DNA of 46,172 bases from an uncultured Lachnospiraceae bacterium (lineage in GTDB: Bacteria; Bacillota; Clostridia; Lachnospirales; Lachnospiraceae). The position numbers were made by a program, and so were the translations under genes. Within the stretch, counting starts at the first letter, position 1. Every line of letters starts with the position of its first letter. Under the pieces are notes generated by a model, which saw nothing but the letters and a program-made list of their open reading frames with translations, was not told the DNA's origin and did not search any database. Shown in pieces: positions 9,031-17,808 of the stretch. Where the stretch lies: positions 1 through 46,172 of the forward strand of contig CANCYR010000026.1 in NCBI GenBank assembly GCA_947382355.1, written 5' to 3'.

Positions 9031-10584
9031 ATGAAGAAAATCATAATTATCGGTGCAGGTCCGGCAGGAATTACCGCAGGATATGAACTTTTAAAACAGT
9101 CGAAGGAATATGAAGTAGTCATTTTGGAAGAAACCTCTGAGTTAGGCGGAATTTCCCGCACGGTAAGGTATCATGGAAACCGTATGGATTTAGGGGGACA
9201 CAGATTCTTTTCCAAGGACGACAGGGTCATGGAATGGTGGGGAAGGATTATGCCAAAACAGGGCAGTCCATCCTATGACGATAAAAAGCTGAAGCGCCCT
9301 GTACGCCTTAGCAAAAACGGGCCTGATCCGGAAAAGGAGGACAGGGTGCTTTTATCCAGAAACCGGGTCTCAAGAATATACTACAAAAGAAAATTCTTTG
9401 ATTATCCCATCAGCATGAGTCTTGCAACCATTAAAAGCATGGGATTTCTTACTACCCTGCAGGCAGGGTTCAGTTATTTGTACTCTCTGGTTGTGAAGCT
9501 GCCGGAGAACTCTTTAGAAAACTTTTACAGAAACCGGTTTGGGAAAAAGCTGTATTCCATGTTTTTTGAAGGTTATACGGAAAAGCTGTGGGGAAGGCAT
9601 CCAAGGGAGATTTCTGCGGACTGGGGCGCCCAGCGGGTAAAGGGATTATCCATATTAGCCATTATCAAAGACACCTTTTCCAAAATACTTCCCAAAAAGC
9701 GGGATGAAAAGAAGGTGGAAACCTCGCTGATAGAAGAGTTCTGGTATCCCAAATACGGGCCGGGACAGCTTTGGGAGATGGCAGGAGCTGATTTTGAAGC
9801 TATGGGAGGCCGTATCAAAAAGGGCTGTAAGGTAATCGGCGTCCGGACAGAGGGCAGTAAGGTCAAAAGTGTAACTTATATGGAAAATGGCGCCCGGATT
9901 GTGGAAGAAGCCGATTATGTAATTTCTTCCATGCCCCTTAAGGATTTGGCGGCAGGCATGAATCAGGTGCCGAAGCAGGTGGCGGATATTGCCGCAGGGC
10001 TTCCTTATCGTGATTTTGTTACCATCGGGCTTTTGCTGAGCCATTTATCCCTGAAAAATAAGACAAAATTAAAGACTCTTGCCAACATTGTTCCGGATTG
10101 CTGGATTTATGTACAGGATCCGGGCATCCGCCTCGGCAGGATTCAGATTTTTAATAACTGGTCGCCGTATCTTGTTCAAAAACCGGAAGAAACCGTCTGG
10201 GTGGGACTGGAGTATTTCTGCATGGAGGGGGACCGTTTCTGGAATGCCAGTGAAAATAAATGCGTGAAGTTTGCCATCAAAGAGCTGATTAAGATGGGGG
10301 TTATCTCAGAAGAAGAGCAGGTACTGGATGCTCACAGAGAGCATGTAAAAAAGGCTTATCCTGCTTATTTTGATACTTACGAACATATTCAGACTCTGAT
10401 TGATTATTTGGATACCTTTGAGAATTTGTACTGTGTAGGCAGAAACGGACAGCACCGTTACAATAATATGGACCATTCCATGGTGACCTCCATGGAAGCG
10501 GTGCAGAATATTTTAAGCGGCAGGAAAGACAAGAAAAATGTCTGGAATGTAAATACAGAAAAAGAATATCATGAAAGTAAGTAG
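9031..10584 (+). CDS. NAD(P)/FAD-dependent oxidoreductase, amine oxidase / UDP-galactopyranose mutase-like
   Basis: A 517-residue flavoprotein. The N terminus has a Rossmann dinucleotide-binding motif ([16 protein letters not shown], residues 5-20), an acidic strand end (VVILEE) and the ELGGISRTV segment typical of the NAD(P)/FAD amine-oxidase and protoporphyrinogen-oxidase-like superfamily. The C-terminal FAD-contact segment is [16 protein letters not shown] near residues 470-485. The fold resembles UDP-galactopyranose mutase and related sugar-nucleotide or carotenoid oxidoreductases, but I cannot name the substrate. No sugar-nucleotide genes are nearby. It lies 26 bases after the Na/Pi gene and is probably co-transcribed. 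Start ATG 9031 with AGGAAAGGAA upstream. Confidence 0.75.
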   Translation: MKKIIIIGAGPAGITAGYELLKQSKEYEVVILEETSELGGISRTVRYHGNRMDLGGHRFFSKDDRVMEWWGRIMPKQGSPSYDDKKLKRPVRLSKNGPDPEKEDRVLLSRNRVSRIYYKRKFFDYPISMSLATIKSMGFLTTLQAGFSYLYSLVVKLPENSLENFYRNRFGKKLYSMFFEGYTEKLWGRHPREISADWGAQRVKGLSILAIIKDTFSKILPKKRDEKKVETSLIEEFWYPKYGPGQLWEMAGADFEAMGGRIKKGCKVIGVRTEGSKVKSVTYMENGARIVEEADYVISSMPLKDLAAGMNQVPKQVADIAAGLPYRDFVTIGLLLSHLSLKNKTKLKTLANIVPDCWIYVQDPGIRLGRIQIFNNWSPYLVQKPEETVWVGLEYFCMEGDRFWNASENKCVKFAIKELIKMGVISEEEQVLDAHREHVKKAYPAYFDTYEHIQTLIDYLDTFENLYCVGRNGQHRYNNMDHSMVTSMEAVQNILSGRKDKKNVWNVNTEKEYHESK

Positions 10585-10597
10585 GGGCAAAAAGAGG

Positions 10598-11725
10598 ATG
10601 GACTTAGGAGAAATCAGAAAAGAGCTGGATGAAATCGATGCAGAAATAGTGGCATTGTATGAAAAAAGAATGAAAGCCTGTGAAAAGGTGGCAGAATATA
10701 AAATACAAACAGGAAAGCCGGTATTCGATAAGGAAAGGGAGGAAGAAAAGCTCGGACAGGTGGCATCTCTTGCATCTACCCCCTTTAATAAGCAGGGGGT
10801 TAAGGAGCTGTTCGGACAGATTATGTCTATAAGCAGAAAACGGCAGTATCAGCTTTTAAACAGCCACGGCAGGGGCGGGGAGCTGCCCTTTGTGCCGGTA
10901 GATGCTTTGGAGACAAAGGATGCCATCGTTGTATTTCAGGGGGCGGAAGGAGCTTATTCCCAGGCTGCCATGGCGGAATATTTTGGAAACAATACAAGTA
11001 ATTTCCATGTGAATACTTTCCGGGAAGCCATGACTGCCATTTCGGAAAAGAAAGCCGATTATGCAGTGCTGCCCATTGAAAATTCTACGGCAGGCATAGT
11101 AAGTGAGATTTATGATTTGCTGGTGGAGTTTAAAAATTATATTGTAGGGGAGCAGATAATGAAGATTGAACACTGTCTTTTGGCTGTTCCCGGCAGCAGC
11201 ATGGAGGATATTCAAACGGTGTATTCCCATCCCCAGTCTTTGATGCAGAGCTCCCGTTTTTTGGATGAACATAAGCAGTGGCAGCAAATCAGCATGAAAA
11301 ACAATGCTTTTGCAGCCATGAAGGTGGCAGAGGAACAGGATAAGACAAAGGCGGCAATTGCAGGCGCTTATGCAGGAGAAGTGAATGGACTGACCATTTT
11401 AAAGAAGGGCGTGAACCACTGCAGCACCAATTCCACCCGGTTCATTATTGTTACCAATAAAAATATTTTCAGAAAATGCGCAGGGAAAATAAGCGTCTGC
11501 TTTGAAATCCCTCATGAAAGCGGTTCGTTATACCGGATTCTTTCCCATTTCATATATAACGAGCTGAATTTAACAAAAATTGAGAGCCGTCCCATTGAAG
11601 GGCGCAATTGGGAATACCGTTTTTTTCTGGACTTTGAAGGAAATCTTTTAGACAGCGGCGTACAGAATGCCCTAAGAGGGCTGGCAGCAGAAACCACTGA
11701 TTTAAAGCTGCTGGGAAATTATTAA
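10598..11725 (+). CDS. pheA: Bifunctional chorismate mutase / prephenate dehydratase
   Basis: Converts chorismate to prephenate and prephenate to phenylpyruvate, the committed route to phenylalanine. Domains in order (375 residues from this start): AroQ-type chorismate mutase about 1-85 (LGEIRKELDEIDAEIVALYEKR); prephenate dehydratase about 98-280 with FQGAEGAYSQAA, PIENSTAG and NSTRFIIV; C-terminal ACT domain about 290-370 with SLYRILSHF and ESRP, the Phe-binding feedback site in this family. An in-frame ATG at 10571 overlaps the previous gene but lacks a good ribosome binding site. AGGGG at 10583-10587 and the usual N terminus of the family favour ATG 10598. Its place between an oxidoreductase and Ppx is not functionally obvious. 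Confidence 0.92.
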   Translation: MDLGEIRKELDEIDAEIVALYEKRMKACEKVAEYKIQTGKPVFDKEREEEKLGQVASLASTPFNKQGVKELFGQIMSISRKRQYQLLNSHGRGGELPFVPVDALETKDAIVVFQGAEGAYSQAAMAEYFGNNTSNFHVNTFREAMTAISEKKADYAVLPIENSTAGIVSEIYDLLVEFKNYIVGEQIMKIEHCLLAVPGSSMEDIQTVYSHPQSLMQSSRFLDEHKQWQQISMKNNAFAAMKVAEEQDKTKAAIAGAYAGEVNGLTILKKGVNHCSTNSTRFIIVTNKNIFRKCAGKISVCFEIPHESGSLYRILSHFIYNELNLTKIESRPIEGRNWEYRFFLDFEGNLLDSGVQNALRGLAAETTDLKLLGNY

Positions 11726-11757
11726 GGGTAAACTAAACTTAAGGCAGGTGCAGAAAT

Positions 11758-13302
11758 ATGGCAGTGAGGACATTTGCAGCTATTGATGTGGGTTCCTATG
11801 AGCTGGCGATGAAAATATTTGAAATATCCAAGAGAAACGGTATACGGGAAATTGATTTGATTCGCCGTGGAATTGAACTGGGAACAGATACTTATAATAC
11901 CGGAAAGATTCGCAATGAAAGAGTGGATGAGCTTTGCGGTGTTCTGAAGGAATTTGCGGAAATTATGGATTCCTATGGAGTGGAGGCTTATAAGGCATAT
12001 GGCACCAGCGCCATCAGGGAAACAGAAAATACCATTATTATTCTGGACCAGATTCGGAACCGTACCGGAATACAAATAGAGGTATTAAACAATTCCGAAC
12101 AAAGATTTTTGGATTATAAATCCATTGCATCAAAAGGTGAGGGATTTTTACAGATAATTGAAAAGGGCACGATTATTATCGATATAGGAGGGGGGAGCAT
12201 CCAGCTTTCCCTGTTTGATAAGGATACGCTTATTGCAACCCAGAATATCCGTCTGGGCGTACTTCGTATGCGGGAAAGGCTTCAAAAGCTTGCTGCCAGA
12301 ACCAATCATTACGAAGAACTGATTGGTGACATGGTTTCTGCACAGCTGCAGATGTTCAAAAAGATGTATTTAAGAGAGCGGGAAATCAAGAATATTATTA
12401 TTGTGGACGACTATGTGTCAAATATCATTCAGCGAAAGGATATTTTTAAAGAAGCTACGGGTTATCTCACTACAGAAGAATTTATGAGGTTTGTGGAAGG
12501 AATCAAAAGGAAGGGCACAAATGAGATTGCACAGAAGTTCGGACTTTCCGAGGAAAATGCGTCCCTTATGTTCCACAGCGTTTTTTTGATTAAAAGCATT
12601 GCAGAAGTATTGGAAGCAGAGCTGTTATGGGCTCCGGGAGTGAGCCTTTGTGACGGTATTGCTTATGAGTATGCGGAAAACAACAGGCTGATTACTCCAG
12701 AGCATGATTTTGAAAAGGATATTCTGGCATGTGCACTGAATATAAGCAAACGTTATATGGTCAGCAAAAAAAGAAGCGAGACTATTGAATACATCAGCCT
12801 TGTTATTTTTGACGCCATGAAGAAGATACACGGCCTTGGGAAAAGAGAACGGCTGTTATTACAGCTTGCAGCCCAGTTAAATGATTGCGGAAGATATATC
12901 AGTTTAGTGAATGTAGGGGAAAGCTCTTACAATATCATTAAAGCTACGGAAATAATGGGCCTCTCCCATCAGGAGCAGGAAATGGTGGCAAATATTGTAA
13001 AGTTCAACCGGATGGAATTTTCATACTATCAGGATTTGACAAGAGAAAATACCCTGGATAAAAACAATTACCTGACCATAGCAAAGCTCACTGCAATTTT
13101 GCGGGTGGCTACGGGAATGGACAGAAGCCATAAGCAGAAGTTCAAGGATGTTCAGGCAAGACTTCATGAGAGAGAATTGATTTTGTCTACGGATACTTTG
13201 GAGGACATTACGTTGGAAAAGGGGCTTTTGACAGCAAAAACCAGGTTTTTTGAGGAAGTGTTCAGCGTAAAGGTGTTCATCAGACAGAAAAGAAGATTGT
13301 AA
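11758..13302 (+). CDS. ppx: Ppx/GppA family exopolyphosphatase
   Basis: A 514-residue member of the ASKHA-fold Ppx/GppA phosphatases, which remove terminal phosphate from polyphosphate or hydrolyse pppGpp. The N-terminal phosphate-binding loop is AAIDVGSYELAMKIF (residues 6-20), where GSY replaces the more usual GSN. A second nucleotide-binding loop is IDIGGGSIQLS near 140-150. TSAIRE follows the usual pattern. The C-terminal part (about 315-510) is an HD-like helical domain. The gene lies 13 bases before ppk1, so polyphosphate turnover is the most likely role; pppGpp hydrolysis cannot be excluded. Start ATG 11758 follows AGGCAGGTG. Confidence 0.87.
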   Translation: MAVRTFAAIDVGSYELAMKIFEISKRNGIREIDLIRRGIELGTDTYNTGKIRNERVDELCGVLKEFAEIMDSYGVEAYKAYGTSAIRETENTIIILDQIRNRTGIQIEVLNNSEQRFLDYKSIASKGEGFLQIIEKGTIIIDIGGGSIQLSLFDKDTLIATQNIRLGVLRMRERLQKLAARTNHYEELIGDMVSAQLQMFKKMYLREREIKNIIIVDDYVSNIIQRKDIFKEATGYLTTEEFMRFVEGIKRKGTNEIAQKFGLSEENASLMFHSVFLIKSIAEVLEAELLWAPGVSLCDGIAYEYAENNRLITPEHDFEKDILACALNISKRYMVSKKRSETIEYISLVIFDAMKKIHGLGKRERLLLQLAAQLNDCGRYISLVNVGESSYNIIKATEIMGLSHQEQEMVANIVKFNRMEFSYYQDLTRENTLDKNNYLTIAKLTAILRVATGMDRSHKQKFKDVQARLHERELILSTDTLEDITLEKGLLTAKTRFFEEVFSVKVFIRQKRRL

Positions 13303-13315
13303 GGGGGTAAGGAGA

Positions 13316-15493
13316 ATGGCGGAAAAAAAACAATCGGAAAAACCGGATTTTAAGAACCCTGAATATTATGCAAACCGGGAACTGAGCTGGCTTCAGTTTA
13401 ATTCCCGGGTATTGAGCGAGGCAAGGGATAAAACCATTCCTCTTTTTGAAAGAGTAAAATTTTTAAGTATAACCGCATCCAATCTGGACGAATTTTTCAT
13501 GGTGCGGGTAGCATCCTTAAAGGATATGGTAAATGCAGGATATCACAAAAAGGATATTGCGGGCATGACGCCGGAAGAGCAGTTGAAAAAGCTGAATAAA
13601 GAAACGCACCAGCTTGTAAGCCAGCAGTATTCCACTTATAACAGAAGCCTTTTGCCGCTGCTTAGGCAAAAGGGGCTTACTCTGATTGAGCGCCATGAGG
13701 ATTTAAGCAGGGAACAGGCAAAATATATCGACCGTTATTTTGAGGATAATGTATATCCGGTTTTAACGCCTATGGCAGTGGATTCTTCCCGTCCCTTTCC
13801 GCTGATTCGGAATAAATCCTTAAATATCGGCGCCCTGTTAAAGAAAAAGGGACTGGCGGATAAAAAGGAAAAGGGCGGCAAAAAGGAAGCAGAAGGAGAA
13901 GTGGAATTTGCCACCGTACAGGTTCCTTCCGTACTTTCGAGAATTGTAACCATTCCTTCCAATGAAGGAGAAACAACTGTTATTTTATTGGAAGAAATCA
14001 TTGAAAGGAATATGAACAAGCTGTTTTTAAATTATGACATTATTTGTGCCCATCCATTCCGGATTATGAGAAATGCGGATTTGTCCATTGAAGAGGACGA
14101 GGCGGAGGATTTGCTGAAAGAAATTGAAAAGCAGCTGAAGAAAAGACAGTGGGGGGAAGCTATCCGTCTGGAGGTGGAAGACGGAATCGACAAGGGGCTT
14201 CTGAATATTATTAAATCAGAACTTAAAATTGCCCAGGAGGATATTTACCCCATCAGAGGACCGTTAGATTTGACATTCTGCATGAAGCTTTACGGGATAG
14301 AGGGATTTGATGATTTGAAGGTAAAGGCTTATACGCCCCAGCCGGTAAAAGAGCTTCCGGCGGAATGCGATATTTTTGAGGAAATCCGGAAGGGAGATAT
14401 CCTGCTTCACCATCCCTATCAGTCCTTCCAGCCGGTGGTGGATTTTATCAAGCAGGCCGCAAGGGACCCAAAGGTGCTTGCCATTAAGCAGACCTTATAC
14501 CGTGTAAGCGGCAATTCGCCCATTATTGCGGCACTGGCACAGGCGGCGGAAAATGGAAAACAGGTTTCGGTACTGGTGGAGTTAAAGGCAAGATTTGATG
14601 AAGAAAATAATATCGTATGGGCGAAAATGCTGGAAAAGGCAGGTTGTCATGTGATTTATGGTCTGGTAGGCTTAAAGACTCATAGTAAAATAACTCTGGT
14701 AGTCAGAAGGGAGGACGACGGCATTCGCCGGTATGTCCATTTAGGCACGGGAAACTATAACGATGCCACGGCAAAGCTGTATACGGATTTGGGTCTGTTT
14801 ACCTGCAGCGAGCCTATGGGAGAGGATGCTACGGCAGTATTTAATATGCTTTCCGGCTATTCGGAGCCATTAAACTGGAATAAGCTGTCTCTGGCTCCCC
14901 TTTGGCTGAAGGATAAATTCCTGTTTCTCATTAACAGGGAAAGAGAACATGCAAAAGAGGGAAGGCCGGCAAAAATCATTGCCAAGATGAACTCTCTTTG
15001 CGATAAGGACATTATCAGCGCTTTATACAAAGCAAATGCAGCCGGCGTGGAAATACATCTGATAATCCGGGGAATCTGCTGTTTAAGAACCGGAATCCCC
15101 GGAATCAGCGACCGGATTACCGTCCGTTCCATTGTGGGGAATTTTTTGGAACACAGCCGTATTTTTTACTTTGAAAATAACGGAAGTGATGAGCTCTATC
15201 TGGGAAGCGCCGACTGGATGCCCAGAAATTTAGAGCGCAGAGTGGAGATATTGTTTCCGGTAGAAAAGGAAGCTTTAAAGGAGAAAGTGCTCCATATTCT
15301 GGAATGTCAGCTAAGTGATACAGTAAAGGCTCATGTGTTAAAGCCGGACGGCTCCTATGACAAAGTGGATAAACGGGGAAAAGCTCATTACAATTCCCAG
15401 GAGGCATTTTGTGAAGAAGTGGTTTTGAACGGTAAAAGCCAGGGCAAAAGCCAGATGGAGAGAGTGTTCATTCCGGAAATCCATCACGAGTGA
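13316..15493 (+). CDS. ppk1: Polyphosphate kinase 1
   Basis: A 725-residue enzyme that polymerises the gamma phosphate of ATP into polyphosphate, reversibly. The family order is visible: N-terminal domain (YANRELSWLQFNSRVLSEA), head domain, then two phospholipase-D-like catalytic domains. The autophosphorylated histidine is in KTHSKITLVV (His about 456) and the second catalytic histidine is in LEHSRIFYF (His about 613). HPYQSF, RYVHLGTGNYN and YLGSADWMPRN are also conserved. Length is close to the usual 690-740. Start ATG 13316 with AAGGGGGTAAGGAG upstream. It closes the run that begins with the Na/Pi transporter. A family A palindromic element begins directly after the stop codon. Confidence 0.95.
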   Translation: MAEKKQSEKPDFKNPEYYANRELSWLQFNSRVLSEARDKTIPLFERVKFLSITASNLDEFFMVRVASLKDMVNAGYHKKDIAGMTPEEQLKKLNKETHQLVSQQYSTYNRSLLPLLRQKGLTLIERHEDLSREQAKYIDRYFEDNVYPVLTPMAVDSSRPFPLIRNKSLNIGALLKKKGLADKKEKGGKKEAEGEVEFATVQVPSVLSRIVTIPSNEGETTVILLEEIIERNMNKLFLNYDIICAHPFRIMRNADLSIEEDEAEDLLKEIEKQLKKRQWGEAIRLEVEDGIDKGLLNIIKSELKIAQEDIYPIRGPLDLTFCMKLYGIEGFDDLKVKAYTPQPVKELPAECDIFEEIRKGDILLHHPYQSFQPVVDFIKQAARDPKVLAIKQTLYRVSGNSPIIAALAQAAENGKQVSVLVELKARFDEENNIVWAKMLEKAGCHVIYGLVGLKTHSKITLVVRREDDGIRRYVHLGTGNYNDATAKLYTDLGLFTCSEPMGEDATAVFNMLSGYSEPLNWNKLSLAPLWLKDKFLFLINREREHAKEGRPAKIIAKMNSLCDKDIISALYKANAAGVEIHLIIRGICCLRTGIPGISDRITVRSIVGNFLEHSRIFYFENNGSDELYLGSADWMPRNLERRVEILFPVEKEALKEKVLHILECQLSDTVKAHVLKPDGSYDKVDKRGKAHYNSQEAFCEEVVLNGKSQGKSQMERVFIPEIHHE

Positions 15494-15714
15494 CGTGGTT
15501 TGCCAACCGTTTCCCCACAGGCGGCAGGGCGGGTATTTGGCGGAACATGTTTCAACGTCGCCACGCTCTCGCTCTGATAAAAACGCAGCAGTGCTAAGCT
15601 CGAAAGAACCTCGCTAAGCGCTGGCGATTTTATAAGGGCTCCTTATGAAATCATGTTCCGCCAAATGCCCGCCCTGCCGCCTGTGGAGAAACGGCTGGCT
15701 GAATTGTTGCTGAG
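15494..15714 (+). repeat. Palindromic element family A, copy 1
   Basis: Left arm 15501-15550 and right arm 15651-15705 are inverted repeats, about 41 matched bases with two differences (arm word CACAGGCGGCAGGGCGGG). Between them is the family core at about 15550-15650, with CTGATAAAAACGCAGCAG and CGCTAAGCGCTGGCG. The element starts directly after the ppk1 stop codon. The right end (GGCTGAATTGTTGC) resembles the consensus terminus GGCTGAACTGTTACC. Confidence 0.85.
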
Positions 15715-15761
15715 TGGCGGGACTTGGCAGAAGAAATGGTAGAAAAGGGTTGAACATAAAA

Positions 15762-16415
15762 ATGAAGAAACTGGTTATTTTTGACTTGGACGGCACGCTG
15801 ACGGATTCTCTGGCATCCATCCAATACTGCACTAATTTAACAATCAGGGAGTTTGGATATGCTCCCTTTCCCTTAGAGCCTTTCCGCTACTTTGTAGGGG
15901 ATGGGGCGGAAGAATTGATAAAGCGGGCATTGAAGGCTTCCGGGGATCTGGAGCTTGTCCATTATGAAAAGGCAATGGAACGGTACAGGCAGGTGTTTAA
16001 GGAGCACTGTATGTATAAAGTAAAGCCTTATGACGGGATTTTAGAGCTGTTAAAGGCTTTAAAGGAAAAAGGGATGCTTCTTGCAGTAAATTCCAACAAG
16101 CCTCATGAACGGACCGTGGATGTAATTGAACAGATATTTGGCAAGGACTGCTTTCATATGCTTGCAGGGCAGGTTCCGGAGCGGAAAAGAAAGCCGGACC
16201 CGGCAGGGGTTTTCCATATAGTCGATACGCTGGGGATAAACAAAGCGGATGTTATTTATATAGGCGATACCTGTACCGACATGCAAACCGGAAAAAATGC
16301 AGGGGTATTTACCGTTGGTGTGCTTTGGGGTTTTCGGGACCGGAAGGAACTGGAGGAAAACAAAGCAGATGTTATTATTGAAAAGCCTATGGAGCTTTTG
16401 AAATACATTTCATAG
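15762..16415 (+). CDS. HAD-family phosphatase, phosphoglycolate phosphatase-like
   Basis: A 217-residue HAD subfamily IA hydrolase. Motif I is FDLDGTLTDS (about 6-15, nucleophile Asp and general acid Asp). Motif II is VNSNKPH. Motif III Lys is in RKRKPDP. Motif IV is YIGDTCTDMQTGKNAG. A helical cap follows motif I, as in Gph-type phosphatases, which dephosphorylate 2-phosphoglycolate or related small phosphates; the substrate is not determined by sequence. The frame extends upstream to a GTG at 15714, but that lies in the tail of the palindromic element. MKKLVIFDLDGT at ATG 15762 is the natural start. The stop codon abuts a solo repeat arm. Confidence 0.85.
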   Translation: MKKLVIFDLDGTLTDSLASIQYCTNLTIREFGYAPFPLEPFRYFVGDGAEELIKRALKASGDLELVHYEKAMERYRQVFKEHCMYKVKPYDGILELLKALKEKGMLLAVNSNKPHERTVDVIEQIFGKDCFHMLAGQVPERKRKPDPAGVFHIVDTLGINKADVIYIGDTCTDMQTGKNAGVFTVGVLWGFRDRKELEENKADVIIEKPMELLKYIS

Positions 16416-16471
16416 GTAACAGTTCAGACAGCAGCTCCCCACAGGCGGCAGGGCGGGCATTTGGCGGAACT
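16415..16471 (+). repeat. Family A solo left arm
   Basis: Begins with the consensus terminus GGTAACAGTTCAG at the stop codon of the preceding gene. It continues into the same arm sequence as copy 1 (CCCCACAGGCGGCAGGGCGG, ATTTGGCGGAAC). No core or right arm follows. The first 31 bases are identical to 20260-20290. Confidence 0.8.
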
Positions 16472-16486
16472 TGGAGAAGAGGAAAA

Positions 16487-17287
16487 ATGATTAGACTGAT
16501 TGCAACAGATGTGGATGGAACCCTGGTAAAGGATTCCAGCAGAGAAGTGTACGAGGAATATATTGACGGCATAAAAAGGCTGACGGATATGGGAATTTAT
16601 TTTGCGGTGGCAAGCGGCAGACAATATGGCAGCATACGCAGGATGTTTGACCGGGCGGAAAGGGAGCTTATTTATATTGCGGAAAACGGCGCCCATATTA
16701 TTATGAATGGAAAGACCGTTTCCATGACAAAAATGGACCGGGGCTATGTAGAAGAAATCATGACGGACCTTAGAGGTTATTACAAGGAGGGCTGCCATGT
16801 GGTTGCCTCCACATCAAAGGGCTGCCTCATAGAATCAAAGGATAAGGATTTTATCCACCTGATTTCAGAGGAGTATCGAAATGATGTAAGGCTTACGGAG
16901 GATATCTTAGGGGAAAAGGAAGATATCATCAAGCTTGCCATTTACCGGAAAGGGGGCATTCGTTCCATTGGAGAAGCGGTTTTGATTCCAAAATGGAAGG
17001 AACGGGTCAAGACCTGCATGGCAGGGGAAGAATGGGTGGATTTTATGGATTTTTCCGTGGACAAAGGAAATGCCCTTATGACGGTACAGAAAAAGCTTGG
17101 CATAGGACGGGAAGAAACCATGGCATTTGGCGACAATAACAATGATATGGGCCTGATTCTGGCGGCAGGAGAAAGCTATGCCGTGGAAAATGCGGTTATG
17201 GAGCTGAAGGAAAAGGCAAAGCATATTTGCCGGAGCTATGAGGAAAAAGGAGTTTATCAGGTTTTGAAGAGCCTTTGGGAAAAGTAG
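16487..17287 (+). CDS. Cof-type HAD-IIB family hydrolase
   Basis: A 266-residue sugar-phosphatase-like HAD hydrolase. Motif I is ATDVDGTLV (Asp 8 and Asp 10). VASGRQY is motif II. The C2B cap lies in the middle. VDKGNALM and FGDNNNDMGLI near residue 214 are motifs III and IV, as in Cof and YidA proteins. These dephosphorylate sugar phosphates, PLP or FMN-type substrates with broad specificity, so the exact substrate is unknown. Start ATG 16487 follows AGAGGA. The stop codon borders the family B palindrome. A second Cof-type gene is at 23121. Confidence 0.88.
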   Translation: MIRLIATDVDGTLVKDSSREVYEEYIDGIKRLTDMGIYFAVASGRQYGSIRRMFDRAERELIYIAENGAHIIMNGKTVSMTKMDRGYVEEIMTDLRGYYKEGCHVVASTSKGCLIESKDKDFIHLISEEYRNDVRLTEDILGEKEDIIKLAIYRKGGIRSIGEAVLIPKWKERVKTCMAGEEWVDFMDFSVDKGNALMTVQKKLGIGREETMAFGDNNNDMGLILAAGESYAVENAVMELKEKAKHICRSYEEKGVYQVLKSLWEK

Positions 17288-17493
17288 ATAATCGGGAAAT
17301 ACCCTGCCGCTGTAATTTCACTGTGCAAGACAGACAAATCACCGCAGGGCACGCTTTCGCTATATGTGGCTCGCAGCGGTACATAAGGTGCCAAAGTACG
17401 GCACCTAAGTACCGGCGGCCACAAAATACCCTGCTTGTGATATTGTCTGTCTTGCACAGTGAAATTGCAACGGCAGGGCATTTCCCGATTATC
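17287..17493. repeat. Palindromic element family B
   Basis: Outer arms of 51 bases (17287-17337 and 17443-17493) are inverted repeats with three differences; key words are GATAATCGGGAAAT, AATTTCACTGTGCAAGACAG and their complements. The centre contains a further hairpin (GGTACATAAGGTGCC near 17380 with GGCACCTAAGTACC near 17402). The sequence is unrelated to family A but the architecture is the same. Short frames on both strands here are by-products of the palindrome. It starts at the stop codon of the Cof gene. Confidence 0.85.
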
Positions 17494-17524
17494 CGGCAGG
17501 AAAGAAGTAGAAAGGAAGAACAAT

Positions 17525-17788
17525 ATGAAGGAATATGATGAAAAAGTATTACAGTGTTTTTTAGAAAAGCAGCAGCAGCTTTTTCCGGAAAGAGTTGCGG
17601 AAACAGAAGAAGAAGCGGAGGAATTTTTAGAGGACTGCATGGCGGTGGTGGCAGGCTCCATGAAGGAGGTCTGGGAGTATTTTGAGGAAGAAGGCGTGGA
17701 TTTGGAAGGCATGGGGGAAAAGGATATTTTAGAGGCGGAAGAAGTGTTTGAGGTGGGGGATGGAAGGTTTTTGATTGTGGAAGGATAA
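17525..17788 (+). CDS. Small acidic protein of unknown function
   Basis: An 87-residue strongly acidic protein (many Glu, e.g. ETEEEAEEFLEDCMAVV). I do not recognise it. It appears largely alpha-helical, without signal peptide or membrane segment, and ends in a short strand-like EVGDGRFLIVEG. The frame extends upstream to 17459 into the right arm of the family B palindrome, but AAAGGAAG and the ATG at 17525 give the natural start. It lies 20 bases before the restriction gene. It may be co-transcribed with the restriction-modification genes, although its codon use looks more like the neighbouring core genes than the AT-rich pair. Confidence 0.65.
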   Translation: MKEYDEKVLQCFLEKQQQLFPERVAETEEEAEEFLEDCMAVVAGSMKEVWEYFEEEGVDLEGMGEKDILEAEEVFEVGDGRFLIVEG

Positions 17789-17808
17789 GAAGAGTATTGG
17801 AGAAGAAT

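Noticed and set aside
17281-17500. CRISPR or riboswitch reading of the family B palindrome
   Set aside because: There is only one inverted pair, no regularly spaced direct repeats, and no recognisable riboswitch core. It stands next to a stop codon instead of before a metabolic gene.
17257-17712. Open frames on both strands over the family B palindrome (phrases like CRCNFTVQDRQ)
   Set aside because: The same peptide appears on both strands because the DNA is palindromic. The frames have no ribosome binding site and no family.
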